Source: Methylobacterium sp. Leaf99
GTDB lineage: Bacteria > Pseudomonadota > Alphaproteobacteria > Rhizobiales > Beijerinckiaceae
Length of the DNA: 64,000 bases
Assembly: GCF_001422375.1 (NCBI RefSeq)
Contig: NZ_LMMU01000007.1
Location: 660,184 to 724,183 of the forward strand
Direction of reading: 5' to 3'
Shown here piece after piece: positions 16,583-24,858 of this stretch (positions are counted from its first letter, which is position 1; each line of letters begins with the position of its first letter). Made by a program: the position numbers and the translations under genes. The notes below the pieces were generated by a model. The model was not told the DNA's origin, searched no databases, and saw only the letters and a program-made list of their open reading frames with translations.

Positions 16583-17179
16583 TCAGCGCACCATCGCCAG
16601 GGACGCGCCGGACTTGGACAGCGCGCCGTCGAGGGCGCCGCCGCCCTGGCGCAGGCGGGCCGTGACGGTGCCGCCGGGCTGGTAGAGGTAGACTTCGCCG
16701 TCGCGGTAATCCCAGGCCGTGACCTTGGCGAGGTCCTTGTTCGGGCAGGCGGCGGCATTGGCCTTGTACAGGTCGAGGGCCGGCGCGCTCGACAGGGCGA
16801 CCCGGCAGGTCGCACCGGTGGCGTCCTTGGCCGTCCAGCTGCCGACCACGGAGGAGCGGCCGGAGGCCACGACCACGGGGGGCGGGGCCGGCGGGGCGAT
16901 GGCCGCGACGCTCGGCTCGGGGGCGATGACGGGGGTCGCCGGGGCGACGGCGACATCGGCCCCGATCGGCGCGTCCACGGGCGCGGCGGCGACGCCCGGC
17001 GGGGGCGCCAGGGGTGCCGAGGTGATGGGGGCCGAGGGCATGGCCGGCACCACATCGAGGGCCGCCTGGGGACCGGGGCCACGGCCGCGGACGGGACCGT
17101 CGAGACGCGACGAGGCGCAGGCGCCCAGGCCGGCGGCGAGCGCGAGGAGGGCGACGGTCGTCAGCAGCGGACGCGGCAT
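16583..17179 (-). CDS. AprI/Inh-family protease-inhibitor-like lipoprotein
   Basis: A 198-residue lipoprotein. The N-terminus ends in the lipobox LGAC (acylated Cys about residue 21). Residues about 30-105 are an Ala/Pro-rich tether, and the C-terminal 90 residues form an AprI/Inh-type beta-barrel domain: VVGSWTAKDATGATCRVALS, AAACPNKDLAKVTAWDY, then GGALDGALSKSGASLAMVR, with the two cysteines that form the family's disulfide. Related proteins inhibit secreted metalloproteases or are surface antigens such as brucellar Omp19. No metalloprotease gene is nearby. ATG 17179 is chosen because the signal peptide starts there. Confidence 0.82.
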   Translation of the reverse strand: MPRPLLTTVALLALAAGLGACASSRLDGPVRGRGPGPQAALDVVPAMPSAPITSAPLAPPPGVAAAPVDAPIGADVAVAPATPVIAPEPSVAAIAPPAPPPVVVASGRSSVVGSWTAKDATGATCRVALSSAPALDLYKANAAACPNKDLAKVTAWDYRDGEVYLYQPGGTVTARLRQGGGALDGALSKSGASLAMVR

Positions 17180-17346
17180 CTGTGGCAAATCCCGAACACG
17201 TCGGGGTCGTGGGCACGACCCTCGTGCGGGCTGCCTCACCGCCAAATGCGATGGCCGCAAGGCAGGGCCGGCCGCGTCCTGGGGATTCCCGTGCGGGCCG
17301 GTGACTTTGCGCTCCGGTGTGGCCGGAACGCCGCAAACCGGCCGGA

Positions 17347-18594
17347 TCAGGCCTTTCTGATGCCGTCGACGGACAGGCGCAGGTGCTTGGGGCCGCGCAG
17401 GGCCGAACCGGGCCGATACGGCGGCGGATCGGCCTGGAGACGCGGGTTGTCGAGGCGCCGGGCGAGGGCGGTCAGGGCCACCTCCGCCTCGAACCGGGCG
17501 AGGGGCGCACCGACGCAGTAATGCAGGCCGCCGCCGAAGCCGAGGTGGCGGATGCCGCCCCGGTCGGGGTCGAAGCGGTCGGGGTCCGTGAACACCGCCG
17601 GGTCGCGGTTGCCGGAGGCCAGGAGCAGGATCACGTCCGCGCCTTCGGGAATCGTGACGTCGCCCATGGGGATATCCGCCAGCGCCCGGCGGGTGCGGAA
17701 CTGGACCGGGGGATCGTAGCGCTGCACCTCTTCGATGAGGCGCGGCGCGAGGAATGGATCGTCGCGCAGGCGGGCGAACTCCACCGGGTGGCGCATCAGC
17801 GCCAGCATGGCGTTGGCGATGAGGTTCACGGTGGTCTCGTGGCCGGCCACCAGCATCAGGATCGAGGTGGCGATGAGGTCGTAGTCGCCCATGCGCGGGA
17901 TGCCCGGCACGCCGTCCACGGCCAGCCCCGACAGCATGTCGTCCTTCGGGTGCCGGCGCTTCTCCTTGATGAGACCGGTCATGTATTCGGAGATGGTCTC
18001 GAAGGTCCGGCTGTTCTCCGATCGCTTCTCAGTGTCCGCCATGGTGTCGGGTTCGAGGGCGGTGGCGAGCTGCGTCGCCCAGCCGTGGAACTGCGGCTCG
18101 TCCTCCGTCGGAATGCCGAGCAGCTCGCAGATGATGGTTACGGGAAGCGGATAGGCGAGGTCGTCAACGATATCGAAGCTCGTCGAACCAGCGTGCTTGT
18201 CCAGGATCTCGTCCACGAGGACGTGCGAGCGCTCGCGCAGCAACTGGACACGCTCTTGCGTGAACTCGTGCATCACCGCCTTGCGCAGGGCGTCGTGATC
18301 GGGCGGATCACGAAAAATGAACGGCCGGTGGGTGTCGGTGATCCGGTCGCGGATCGGCTTCACGATCCAGTCCGAGATCGGGTTGCCGGTCTTCGGACGG
18401 TCGGCCGGCGGCAGGGTCTCGGAGCTGATGCGCGGGTCGTGCAGCAGGCTGCCGATCGCCGCGTGCGTCGCGGCGACGTAGGTGCCGTCGGACTGGCGGG
18501 ACACGGGCGTCTCGCGCAGGCGGGCGAAGAGGGGATACGGATCGACGCGGTTGGCCTCGTCCTTGACCTGCTCGAACAGGGTCGCGTCGCTCAT
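17347..18594 (-). CDS. Cytochrome P450 monooxygenase
   Basis: A 415-residue soluble bacterial P450. The I-helix oxygen-binding motif is AGHETTVN, the K-helix ExxR motif is in LIEEVQRYDPP, and the heme-ligand loop is FGGGLHYCVGAPLAR with Cys360 as axial ligand. Length and the lack of a membrane anchor fit a class I P450 fed by ferredoxin. Its ATG overlaps the TGA of the upstream ferredoxin reductase gene (ATGA), and the ferredoxin is encoded before that, so the electron chain is complete in one operon. Substrate is unknown; the CYP family cannot be set without a search. Confidence 0.95.
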   Translation of the reverse strand: MSDATLFEQVKDEANRVDPYPLFARLRETPVSRQSDGTYVAATHAAIGSLLHDPRISSETLPPADRPKTGNPISDWIVKPIRDRITDTHRPFIFRDPPDHDALRKAVMHEFTQERVQLLRERSHVLVDEILDKHAGSTSFDIVDDLAYPLPVTIICELLGIPTEDEPQFHGWATQLATALEPDTMADTEKRSENSRTFETISEYMTGLIKEKRRHPKDDMLSGLAVDGVPGIPRMGDYDLIATSILMLVAGHETTVNLIANAMLALMRHPVEFARLRDDPFLAPRLIEEVQRYDPPVQFRTRRALADIPMGDVTIPEGADVILLLASGNRDPAVFTDPDRFDPDRGGIRHLGFGGGLHYCVGAPLARFEAEVALTALARRLDNPRLQADPPPYRPGSALRGPKHLRLSVDGIRKA

Positions 18595-19901
18595 CGCTCG
18601 TCCTCTTTCGGAAACCCGGGCGGCAGCACCGTCAGGCGGCCCTGGTCCACGGCGCCCCGGATCGGCGGGAACGGCGCGCCCTCCGCCACCATCGCGGCAT
18701 AGGCCGGCAGCCAGCGCACGGAATCGAACGAGACGGCGGCGACGCAGCGGCCGGCACGGCCGTAGAGGGCGAGGAACCGCCCGGTCTTCGGATCGCCCTG
18801 GGCGATGACGAGGGCGTCGGCGCCCTCCGTCAGACCCACCATCTTGAGGGTGATCCCGCCCTGCGACGACCAGAACGCCGGCACCTCGGCATAGGCTCGC
18901 GCGATGGAATGACCGGCGAGCAGGCGCCCCGCATGGGCGCCCTGCGCCACCGCGTGGCCCCAATGCTCCAGGGCGACGCGACGTCCGTCGTAGAGGGGAT
19001 GGGGAAACCGCGCCACGTCGCCGGCGGCCGCGATGGTTCGGTCGGGGCGCCCGTCCGTGTCGAGGACGTGACCGTCCGCGTCGCACTCGACGCCGCCGTC
19101 GTCGAAGGCGAGGCCGGAACCGTGGAGCCAACCGGTGTTGCGGACCGCGCCGAGGGCGACGACCACGCACGTCGTCGCGATGGTGCGTCCGTCGGCGAGG
19201 CGGGCGCGGACCACGTGGCCGGTGCCGTCATCCTCGAGGGCCTCGACCTTGGCGCCGAAGCGCAGGTCGACGCCGCGTGCCGCGTGCAGGGCCGCGACGA
19301 CGGAGCCGAGATGGCTGCCGAGCACCCGTTCGAGCACCGTCGAACCGCTCTCGACCAGGGTGACGGGCAGATCGAGATCGCGGCAGGCGGCGGCGACCTC
19401 GCAGCCGATGAAGCCGCCACCGATGACGAGCACCCGGCCGGGCTTGGTCGCCAGCGACGCCCGCAGGGCCGCCGCATCGTCGCGACTTCGCAGGGTGTGG
19501 ACGCCCCCGAGCCGGCCCTCGGCCGCATCCGGCCAGGGCCGCGCCCGCGCGCCGGTGGCGATGAGAAGGCGATCGTAGGCGATGCGCTCGCCGCTCTCCA
19601 GGATCACGGCCCGTCCGGACCGGTCGAGACCGGCGGCGGCCGAGCCGAGGCGCCACTCCGCATCGAGGGGTTCGAGGTTCGGCAGGGTTGTGGCCCCGGG
19701 TGCGACGCCGCCGGTCAGGACCTGCTTCGACAGGGGCGGCCGGTCGTAGGGCCGGTGCGGCTCCGCGCCGACGACAGTGATGCGACCGGTGAAACCGGCC
19801 TTGCGGGCGGCTTCGGCACCGCGCAGGCCGGCGAGCGAGGCGCCGACGACGACGAGGTGGTCGTGAGCGGGGCGGCCATGAGAGGGATGGTCCTGGCTCA
19901 C
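18591..19901 (-). CDS. NAD(P)H-dependent ferredoxin reductase (FAD)
   Basis: A 436-residue flavoprotein of the putidaredoxin-reductase/BphA4 type. The FAD site is LVVVGASLAGLRGAEAARKA near the N-terminus, with RPYDRPPLSKQVL (family signature) around residue 60; VLVIGGGFIGCEVAAAC near residue 150 is the NAD(P)H site; AAAGDVARFPHPLYDG holds the second FAD contact. It should pass electrons from NAD(P)H to the ferredoxin encoded just upstream, which serves the P450 just downstream. The GTG start at 19901 overlaps the ferredoxin stop (GTGA) and its TGA overlaps the P450 start (ATGA). Confidence 0.93.
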   Translation of the reverse strand: MSQDHPSHGRPAHDHLVVVGASLAGLRGAEAARKAGFTGRITVVGAEPHRPYDRPPLSKQVLTGGVAPGATTLPNLEPLDAEWRLGSAAAGLDRSGRAVILESGERIAYDRLLIATGARARPWPDAAEGRLGGVHTLRSRDDAAALRASLATKPGRVLVIGGGFIGCEVAAACRDLDLPVTLVESGSTVLERVLGSHLGSVVAALHAARGVDLRFGAKVEALEDDGTGHVVRARLADGRTIATTCVVVALGAVRNTGWLHGSGLAFDDGGVECDADGHVLDTDGRPDRTIAAAGDVARFPHPLYDGRRVALEHWGHAVAQGAHAGRLLAGHSIARAYAEVPAFWSSQGGITLKMVGLTEGADALVIAQGDPKTGRFLALYGRAGRCVAAVSFDSVRWLPAYAAMVAEGAPFPPIRGAVDQGRLTVLPPGFPKEDER

Positions 19902-20173
19902 GGCCGTCCGTTTCCCGCATCCTCGACCAGGATCGCCTGGACCGGACACGCGACGCGGGCGCGCTCGATGGCGTCGCGCGCCGCCGCCGTCGGGGCGGGA
20001 TCGTAGTGCAGCGCCTCGGCCCCGTGCAGGACGAAATGGTCCGGCGCCGCGTAGCAGCACTGGGCATAGGCCTGGCAGCGGTTGAGATCGACGGAGACCC
20101 GCAACCCGCCGGCGGCGCGCGAAAAATCGGGGCTCGGCGATGGACCGATGCGGTCGGGGTTCGGGTCAGGCAT
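19898..20173 (-). CDS. P450-type single-cluster ferredoxin
   Basis: A 91-residue ferredoxin. After a 27-residue polar lead, RVSVDLNRCQAYAQCCYAAP gives the first cysteines in a Cx5C arrangement, and ARVACPVQAI supplies the final Cys-Pro. The usual central cysteine of a CxxCxxC motif is replaced (CQAYAQC), the pattern of [3Fe-4S] or [4Fe-4S]-variant ferredoxins that pair with bacterial P450s. It is the first gene of the ferredoxin, reductase, P450 operon, whose members overlap by four bases each. Confidence 0.9.
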   Translation of the reverse strand: MPDPNPDRIGPSPSPDFSRAAGGLRVSVDLNRCQAYAQCCYAAPDHFVLHGAEALHYDPAPTAAARDAIERARVACPVQAILVEDAGNGRP

Positions 20174-20221
20174 GGAGGCGGAATGTCCGCGGGGTCCCGG
20201 CGGTTCCGCACCGCACGCGCG

Positions 20222-20710
20222 TCACAGGGTCCGGTGCATCACCAGGGCATCGACGAAACCGTGGATTGGATGGCGGAAGGCCCCCGGCAGGCGCCCGACA
20301 ACCGCGAATCCGAGGCGCTGCCACAGGGCGACGGCGCGGGTATTGGTGGACACGACGAAGTTGAACTGCATGGCGGCGAATCCCGCATCCCGGGCAGTGT
20401 CCAGGGCGTGCCGGCCCATGGCTCCGGCGATGCCGCGTCCACCCGCATCCGGATGGGTCATGAACCCGGCATTGGCGACATGGCCGCCGCCGCCGGGCTG
20501 GTTCGCCCGCAGCAGGGAGGTGCCCCGTACCACGCCCTCGCTCACGGCCACGAAGACACGGTTGCCCGGTGTGAACCAGTAGGCGAGCATGGCCGCGCGG
20601 GTGCCATCGCGGGGCAGCGCGTAGGTCTCGCCCGCGCGGATCGTCGGTTCGAGGACCGCCCACAGGGCGTCGTGATCCTCAGGCTCGGCGGGGCGAATCG
20701 TCAAAGTCAT
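20222..20710 (-). CDS. GNAT-family N-acetyltransferase
   Basis: A 162-residue acetyltransferase: MTLTIRPAEPEDHDALWAVL is the usual GNAT start, the acetyl-CoA-binding motif A is HPDAGGRGIAGAMGRHALD, and the C-terminal part contains NFVVSTNTRAVALWQRLGF and ends in HGFVDALVMHRTL. It resembles phosphinothricin/L-amino-acid acetyltransferase-like proteins, but the acceptor is unknown. Its ATG overlaps the stop of the DUF3750 gene (ATGA), so the two are cotranscribed. The downstream ferredoxin operon begins 48 bp away on the same strand and might be read through. Confidence 0.88.
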   Translation of the reverse strand: MTLTIRPAEPEDHDALWAVLEPTIRAGETYALPRDGTRAAMLAYWFTPGNRVFVAVSEGVVRGTSLLRANQPGGGGHVANAGFMTHPDAGGRGIAGAMGRHALDTARDAGFAAMQFNFVVSTNTRAVALWQRLGFAVVGRLPGAFRHPIHGFVDALVMHRTL

Positions 20711-21465
20711 GCGGCGATCCCCGTCATGCCGATGCGGCCCCACCCGGGCAGCTTCACCGCCGGCCGGCGCAGGTCGATCCCGGCGACCAGACCGAGAAGA
20801 TTGACCTCGATGCCCTCGACCCAGCCGAGGGTCACGCCGGCATAGCCGTAAAGGCCGATGCGAAGACCGGTCCCGCTCGGCGTGCGCTCGACGAACCGTC
20901 CGGGCGGCGTCCAGTCCTTGCCCAGGGCCGTGGGCGGGAGGGTCGTGGCGATGCCGGGGATGCGGGCCATCACGTGGGCCGCGAAGGTGTTGGAGTTCGG
21001 CCCCGGCCAGACCGTGTAGGAGCCGAGCGCCCGGTGCGGATAATCCGCCACCGCAGCCCGCACCGCCGGGATCGCCGCCTCGGCCGAGGCCCCGTCGAGG
21101 GTCAGGATGGTCTCGGGCGGGTTGCCGAACCACAGGCCGTCCGCCGCCCAACCGTCCGTCCGCACGGGCAGGCCCCATCCGACGACGTCGTAGCGGGTGT
21201 AGCGGGGGGCGCCGGCGGCCTTGACCACGATCCAGCTGTGGTGGGCGAAGATCCCGCGCCAGCGCCCGACCCGCGCCGCATAGACCCGGACGAGGGCCGG
21301 ATCGTCCGGCTTCGGCCGCGCCAGGAGGCCGGCGCTCGACCAGCTCGGGGCCGCGTCGGCCCGGGCGAGCCACCACAGGGCGTGGGTCCCGAGGGGCAGG
21401 AGGAAGCCGAGCAGGACGAGGAGGGCGAGCCCGCGCAGGATCGCCAGGAGGGAGACGGAAATCAT
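20707..21465 (-). CDS. DUF3750 domain protein, membrane-anchored
   Basis: A 252-residue protein with one N-terminal membrane helix (LLAILRGLALLVLLGFLLPL) and a periplasmic DUF3750 domain: RVGRWRGIFAHHSWIVVK, SYTVWPGPNSNTFAAHVMAR and IRIGLYGYAG-like segments are the conserved blocks. The HHSW and N(S/T)xxF patterns suggest a hydrolase-like fold, but no activity is established for the family. It is the first gene of a two-gene operon with the GNAT gene. The start at 21465 is chosen because the membrane helix follows directly. Confidence 0.85.
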   Translation of the reverse strand: MISVSLLAILRGLALLVLLGFLLPLGTHALWWLARADAAPSWSSAGLLARPKPDDPALVRVYAARVGRWRGIFAHHSWIVVKAAGAPRYTRYDVVGWGLPVRTDGWAADGLWFGNPPETILTLDGASAEAAIPAVRAAVADYPHRALGSYTVWPGPNSNTFAAHVMARIPGIATTLPPTALGKDWTPPGRFVERTPSGTGLRIGLYGYAGVTLGWVEGIEVNLLGLVAGIDLRRPAVKLPGWGRIGMTGIAA

Positions 21466-21587
21466 CGGATCGGGACTTCGGCACGGCGGGCGGCGCCGGC
21501 AAGGCCCGCCGCCCCCGTGCCGGACCGATGCGCCTGCGCAACAGGGCCGCACCATTGACCGGCCGACCGGCCAAGGACCTTGTTACA

Positions 21588-21617
21588 TTATCATGTTTGT
21601 CGGATGAAACATTATAA
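21588..21617. promoter_or_regulatory. Inverted repeat (candidate Zur operator) before the TonB receptor gene
   Basis: TTATCATGTTT (21588-21598) and AAACATTATAA (21607-21617) are inverted repeats with one mismatch and an 8-base spacer, in an AT-rich island that stands out from the GC-rich surroundings. GTTA/TTATAAC half-sites resemble alphaproteobacterial Zur boxes. The position, 24-53 bases before the receptor ATG, suits a repressor site. Confidence 0.5.
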
Positions 21618-21640
21618 CGTCTGTTGGGTGGGGTTCGACG

Positions 21641-23779
21641 ATGCGCGTCGGTTTGGCGAAGGGACTGCTGGCGGGGACGGTCCTGGCCGGGGCCGGAGCG
21701 ATGTCCGTGGGCGCGCGGGCGCAGGAGGCGGAGGCGACGCTGTCCGAGCTCAGCGTCACCTCGCCGAGTCCCATCGTGCCGTTGCGCGGAAGCGGCGTGG
21801 CGAGCGCCCCGGCCGCCGGCATCCTGCCGGTGGCCATCAACACCTTCTCGCCCGTCACCGTGGTCACCGCCGACCAGATCGCCCGTGAGCAGCCGCGCAC
21901 CCTCGGCGACGCCCTCGCCGACCGTCCGGGCATCTCGGCCTCGACCTACGCGCCCGGCGCCGCGAGCCGTCCGATCATCCGCGGCCTCGACAACAGCCGG
22001 GTCCGCATCCAGGAGAACGGCGTCGGCATCCAGGACGTGTCGGAGCTCGGCGAGGACCACGGCGTCCCCATCAACCCGCTGGTCGCCAATCGCATCGAGG
22101 TGATCCGGGGACCGGCCTCCCTGCGCTTCGGCTCCCAGGCCATCGGCGGCGTGGTGAGCGCCGAGAACAACCGCGTGCCGACCTTCATCCCCGAGCGCGG
22201 CATCTCGGGTTCGGCCACCACGGGGTATTCCACCGTGGACAACGGCCGCCTCGGCGCCGTGACGGTGGATGCGGGCGCGGGCAACGTCGCGGTCCATGCC
22301 GACGGATTCAAGACGGCGGCCGACAGCTACGCCACGCCCCTCGGGATTCAGCGCAATTCGGCCAACGAGTCCCAGGGCGGTGCCGTCGGGATGTCGTTCA
22401 TCGGCGACCGCGGCTTCGTCGGCCTGTCCTACAGCCACTACGACGCGCTCTATCAGATCCCCGGCGGGTCGGCGGCGGAGAACCGCACCCGCCTCGACCC
22501 GCGTCAGGATCGCCTGCTGGCCCGCGGCGAGTTCCGCCCCCTCGACGGGCCCATCGCGGCGATCCGGTTCTGGGCGGGCGGCTCGGTCTACCGCCACGAC
22601 GAGACCGGGATCGGCGAGGACGGACAGGACGGCATCCGGGCCACGTTCAAGAACCGCGAGGCGGAGGCCCGCGTCGAGTTCCAGCACGTCCCGGTCTTCA
22701 CGGCCCTCGGCACGCTGACGGGCGCCCTCGGCCTGCAGGCCGGCCGCCGCACCCTCGGCACCGCCGGTGAGGCGGGTGGTCTGCTGGCGCCGACGGATTC
22801 CCGCAGCAACGCCGTGTACCTCTTCGAAGAACTGGCGGTGGGAGGCGGCCTGCGCCTCCAGGCCGCCGGCCGCATCGAGGGGGACCGCTCCACCGGCACG
22901 GCGACGCTGTTTCCCGGCGACTTCCTACCCGTCGAGGGCGAGGACCCGTTCTCCTACGGCCGGCGCCGGCGGTTCGCCCCGAAGAGCATCAGCTTCGGCG
23001 CCCTGCAGGATCTGCCCAATGGTTTCGTCGCCAGCCTGAACGGCAGCTTCGTCGAGCGCGCGCCCACGGCCTTCGAGCTGTATTCGCGCGGCGCCCACGA
23101 CGCGACGGAGACCTTCGAGATCGGCAACGCCGCCCTCAAGAAGGAGCGGGCCCGCACCATCGAGGCCAGCATCCGCCGGGCCGAGGGGCCGCTGCGCCTC
23201 GACGCCACCGGCTACTACACCCGCTACACCGGCTTCATCTTCAAGCGGGATACGGGTCTCCGGTGCGGCGACGATTTCGCTTCCTGCGGCAGCGACGACG
23301 AGTTGCAGCAGATCGTCTACTCGCAGCGCAACGCCACCTTCTACGGTGCCGAGATCGGCGCGCAGCTCGATCTTCTGCCCGTGGGCAACGGCTGGGCCGG
23401 CCTCGACGCGCAGTACGACTTCGTCCGCGCCCAGTTCGACGACGGCACCTTCGTGCCGCGCATCCCGCCTCACCGCGTCGGCGGCGGCCTGTTCGTCCGC
23501 GCCGACGGCTGGTTCGCCCGGGTGAACCTGCTCCATGCCTTCGCCCACACGGAGATCGCCCCCATCGAGACGGTGACCCCTGGCTTCGACGACCTGCGCG
23601 CCGAGGTCAGCTACACCAAGCCCCTCGACCCCGTGCTGTACGGCGCCTCCGAAGTGACCCTCGGCCTCCAGGGCCGCAACCTCCTGAACGACCAGATCCG
23701 CAACTCGGCCTCGTTCAAGAAGGACGAGATCCTCTTGCCGGGCCGCAACGTGCGGGTGTTCCTGACGGCGCGGTTCTGA
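21641..23779 (+). CDS. TonB-dependent outer-membrane receptor, ZnuD-like
   Basis: A 712-residue receptor. A signal peptide ends near GARAQ; the plug domain has VTVVTADQIAREQPRTLGDA, SRPIIRGLDNSRVRIQENGV and NRIEVIRGPASLRFGSQAIG; the barrel ends in Phe (RNVRVFLTARF). The segments SELGEDHGVPINPL, ELYSRGAHDATETFEIGN and SFKKDEILLPGRNVRVF match the ZnuD-like branch that imports zinc (sometimes heme). The His-rich loop of neisserial ZnuD is not obvious. An inverted repeat resembling a Zur site sits 24-53 bp upstream, supporting metal-regulated expression. No TonB/ExbB or ABC partner is adjacent. Confidence 0.85.
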   Translation: MRVGLAKGLLAGTVLAGAGAMSVGARAQEAEATLSELSVTSPSPIVPLRGSGVASAPAAGILPVAINTFSPVTVVTADQIAREQPRTLGDALADRPGISASTYAPGAASRPIIRGLDNSRVRIQENGVGIQDVSELGEDHGVPINPLVANRIEVIRGPASLRFGSQAIGGVVSAENNRVPTFIPERGISGSATTGYSTVDNGRLGAVTVDAGAGNVAVHADGFKTAADSYATPLGIQRNSANESQGGAVGMSFIGDRGFVGLSYSHYDALYQIPGGSAAENRTRLDPRQDRLLARGEFRPLDGPIAAIRFWAGGSVYRHDETGIGEDGQDGIRATFKNREAEARVEFQHVPVFTALGTLTGALGLQAGRRTLGTAGEAGGLLAPTDSRSNAVYLFEELAVGGGLRLQAAGRIEGDRSTGTATLFPGDFLPVEGEDPFSYGRRRRFAPKSISFGALQDLPNGFVASLNGSFVERAPTAFELYSRGAHDATETFEIGNAALKKERARTIEASIRRAEGPLRLDATGYYTRYTGFIFKRDTGLRCGDDFASCGSDDELQQIVYSQRNATFYGAEIGAQLDLLPVGNGWAGLDAQYDFVRAQFDDGTFVPRIPPHRVGGGLFVRADGWFARVNLLHAFAHTEIAPIETVTPGFDDLRAEVSYTKPLDPVLYGASEVTLGLQGRNLLNDQIRNSASFKKDEILLPGRNVRVFLTARF

Positions 23780-23883
23780 GGGCGCGCCGGAGGCTGGAGG
23801 CATGCAGGCGATGCGACAGGCCCGTCGATGTAGGCGGCTGGCGGCTCCCTTCAAATCTGACTTGGACGTGCTACAGTCTCGCC

Positions 23884-24156
23884 ATGACACGCGCGATCAC
23901 CGATCTGTCCTGGCACGAACTGAGCGCCATCGCCGAGCATGCCGGTGCGGTCGCGATCGAAAAGGCACATGATGCCGGCCTATCGACCTATGGCCTTCTG
24001 GAAGGGCACGCGGTCATCGTGTCGCCGGCCCGGAAGATCCGCTCCCTCGAGCCGGCGGTCCTTGCCGCCGAAGACGCGGCGACTCGGACGAAGGACGCGG
24101 CTGCCGGCGCGACGGCTTCTCCGCCAGCCAAACCGTTGCAGAAGTCTCACGCCTGA
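23884..24156 (+). CDS. Small partner of the zeta-like kinase (possible antitoxin)
   Basis: A 90-residue protein beginning MTRAITDLSWHELSAIAEHA, with an acidic helical first half, a LLEGHAVIVSPARKIRSLEP segment and an Ala/Lys-rich end. It lies 14 bases before the GTG of a zeta-toxin-like kinase on the same strand, the usual order of antitoxin then toxin. No Shine-Dalgarno sequence is clear. The segment has visibly lower GC and less extreme third-position bias than its neighbours, hinting at transfer. I do not recognise the family; the antitoxin role is inferred from position only. Confidence 0.6.
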   Translation: MTRAITDLSWHELSAIAEHAGAVAIEKAHDAGLSTYGLLEGHAVIVSPARKIRSLEPAVLAAEDAATRTKDAAAGATASPPAKPLQKSHA

Positions 24157-24170
24157 TCGACTGAGCCGGC

Positions 24171-24785
24171 GTGCCTCAGCCGTTCTTCATCATGGTGGCG
24201 GGGCCGAACGGGTCCGGCAAGACGACCCTCACGGATGAATTGCGGCGGCGCGAGATCGATCTCGGCGCCTACATCAATGCCGACGAGATTGCCGGCCGGT
24301 TGACGTCTGGATCGGACGACGAGCGGGCCTTGGCAGCCCAGGCGGAAGCCCTCGCCAGGGTCGAGGCCAGCCTTGCTGCCACGCTCAGCTTCACGTTCGA
24401 AACCGTCATGTCTCACGTGAGCAAAATCGACATGCTCCGGCGAGCGAGGGCGTCGGGCTTCGACACGCGCCTCTTCTTCGTGAGCACGGAGGATCCGGCG
24501 ATCAATATCAGTCGCGTCAGGACGCGGGTGGAACTCGGTGGTCATGCGGTGCCGGAGCGGAAGATCATCGACCGGTATGACCGCACGATGCGCCAGTTGC
24601 GCGAGGCGGTTCGGAATACCGATTCCGGCGCCCTCTTCGATAACACCAGTCCGATCGCGGTCGAGGGCGAGATCACACAGCCTTTGCAGATGGTAGCTTC
24701 GTTTCGGAACGGCACGGCCGGCATCGAATGGACATCTTACGTCAAGACCCTTCCGTATTGGGTGATCAAGTACGCGTCTGACTGA
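24171..24785 (+). CDS. Zeta-toxin-like P-loop kinase
   Basis: A 204-residue AAA_33/zeta-like ATPase. MVAGPNGSGKTTLTDELRRR (Walker A, residues 11-19) is followed by YINADEIAGRL, SFTFETVMSHVSKIDMLRRA, LFFVSTEDPAINISRVRTRV, and PERKIIDRYDRTMRQLREAV, the order seen in zeta-toxin-like small-molecule or UDP-GlcNAc kinases of proteobacteria. The GTG start places the P-loop at the very N-terminus, as usual. It follows a 90-residue possible antitoxin by 14 bases. GC content is lower than in flanking genes. A non-toxic metabolic kinase role is possible. Confidence 0.8.
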   Translation: MPQPFFIMVAGPNGSGKTTLTDELRRREIDLGAYINADEIAGRLTSGSDDERALAAQAEALARVEASLAATLSFTFETVMSHVSKIDMLRRARASGFDTRLFFVSTEDPAINISRVRTRVELGGHAVPERKIIDRYDRTMRQLREAVRNTDSGALFDNTSPIAVEGEITQPLQMVASFRNGTAGIEWTSYVKTLPYWVIKYASD

Positions 24786-24858
24786 TGCAAGCCGGTCATC
24801 TCACGCGATCGATTGATCCGGACGTCTCCGCAGGCACGCGCGATGCGGCAGCTCCGCC

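Noticed and set aside
13546..16665. 1039-codon plus-strand frame across kdsD and the barrel gene
   Set aside because: Runs antisense to kdsD and in the wrong frame of the barrel protein; composition is that of a GC-rich shadow.
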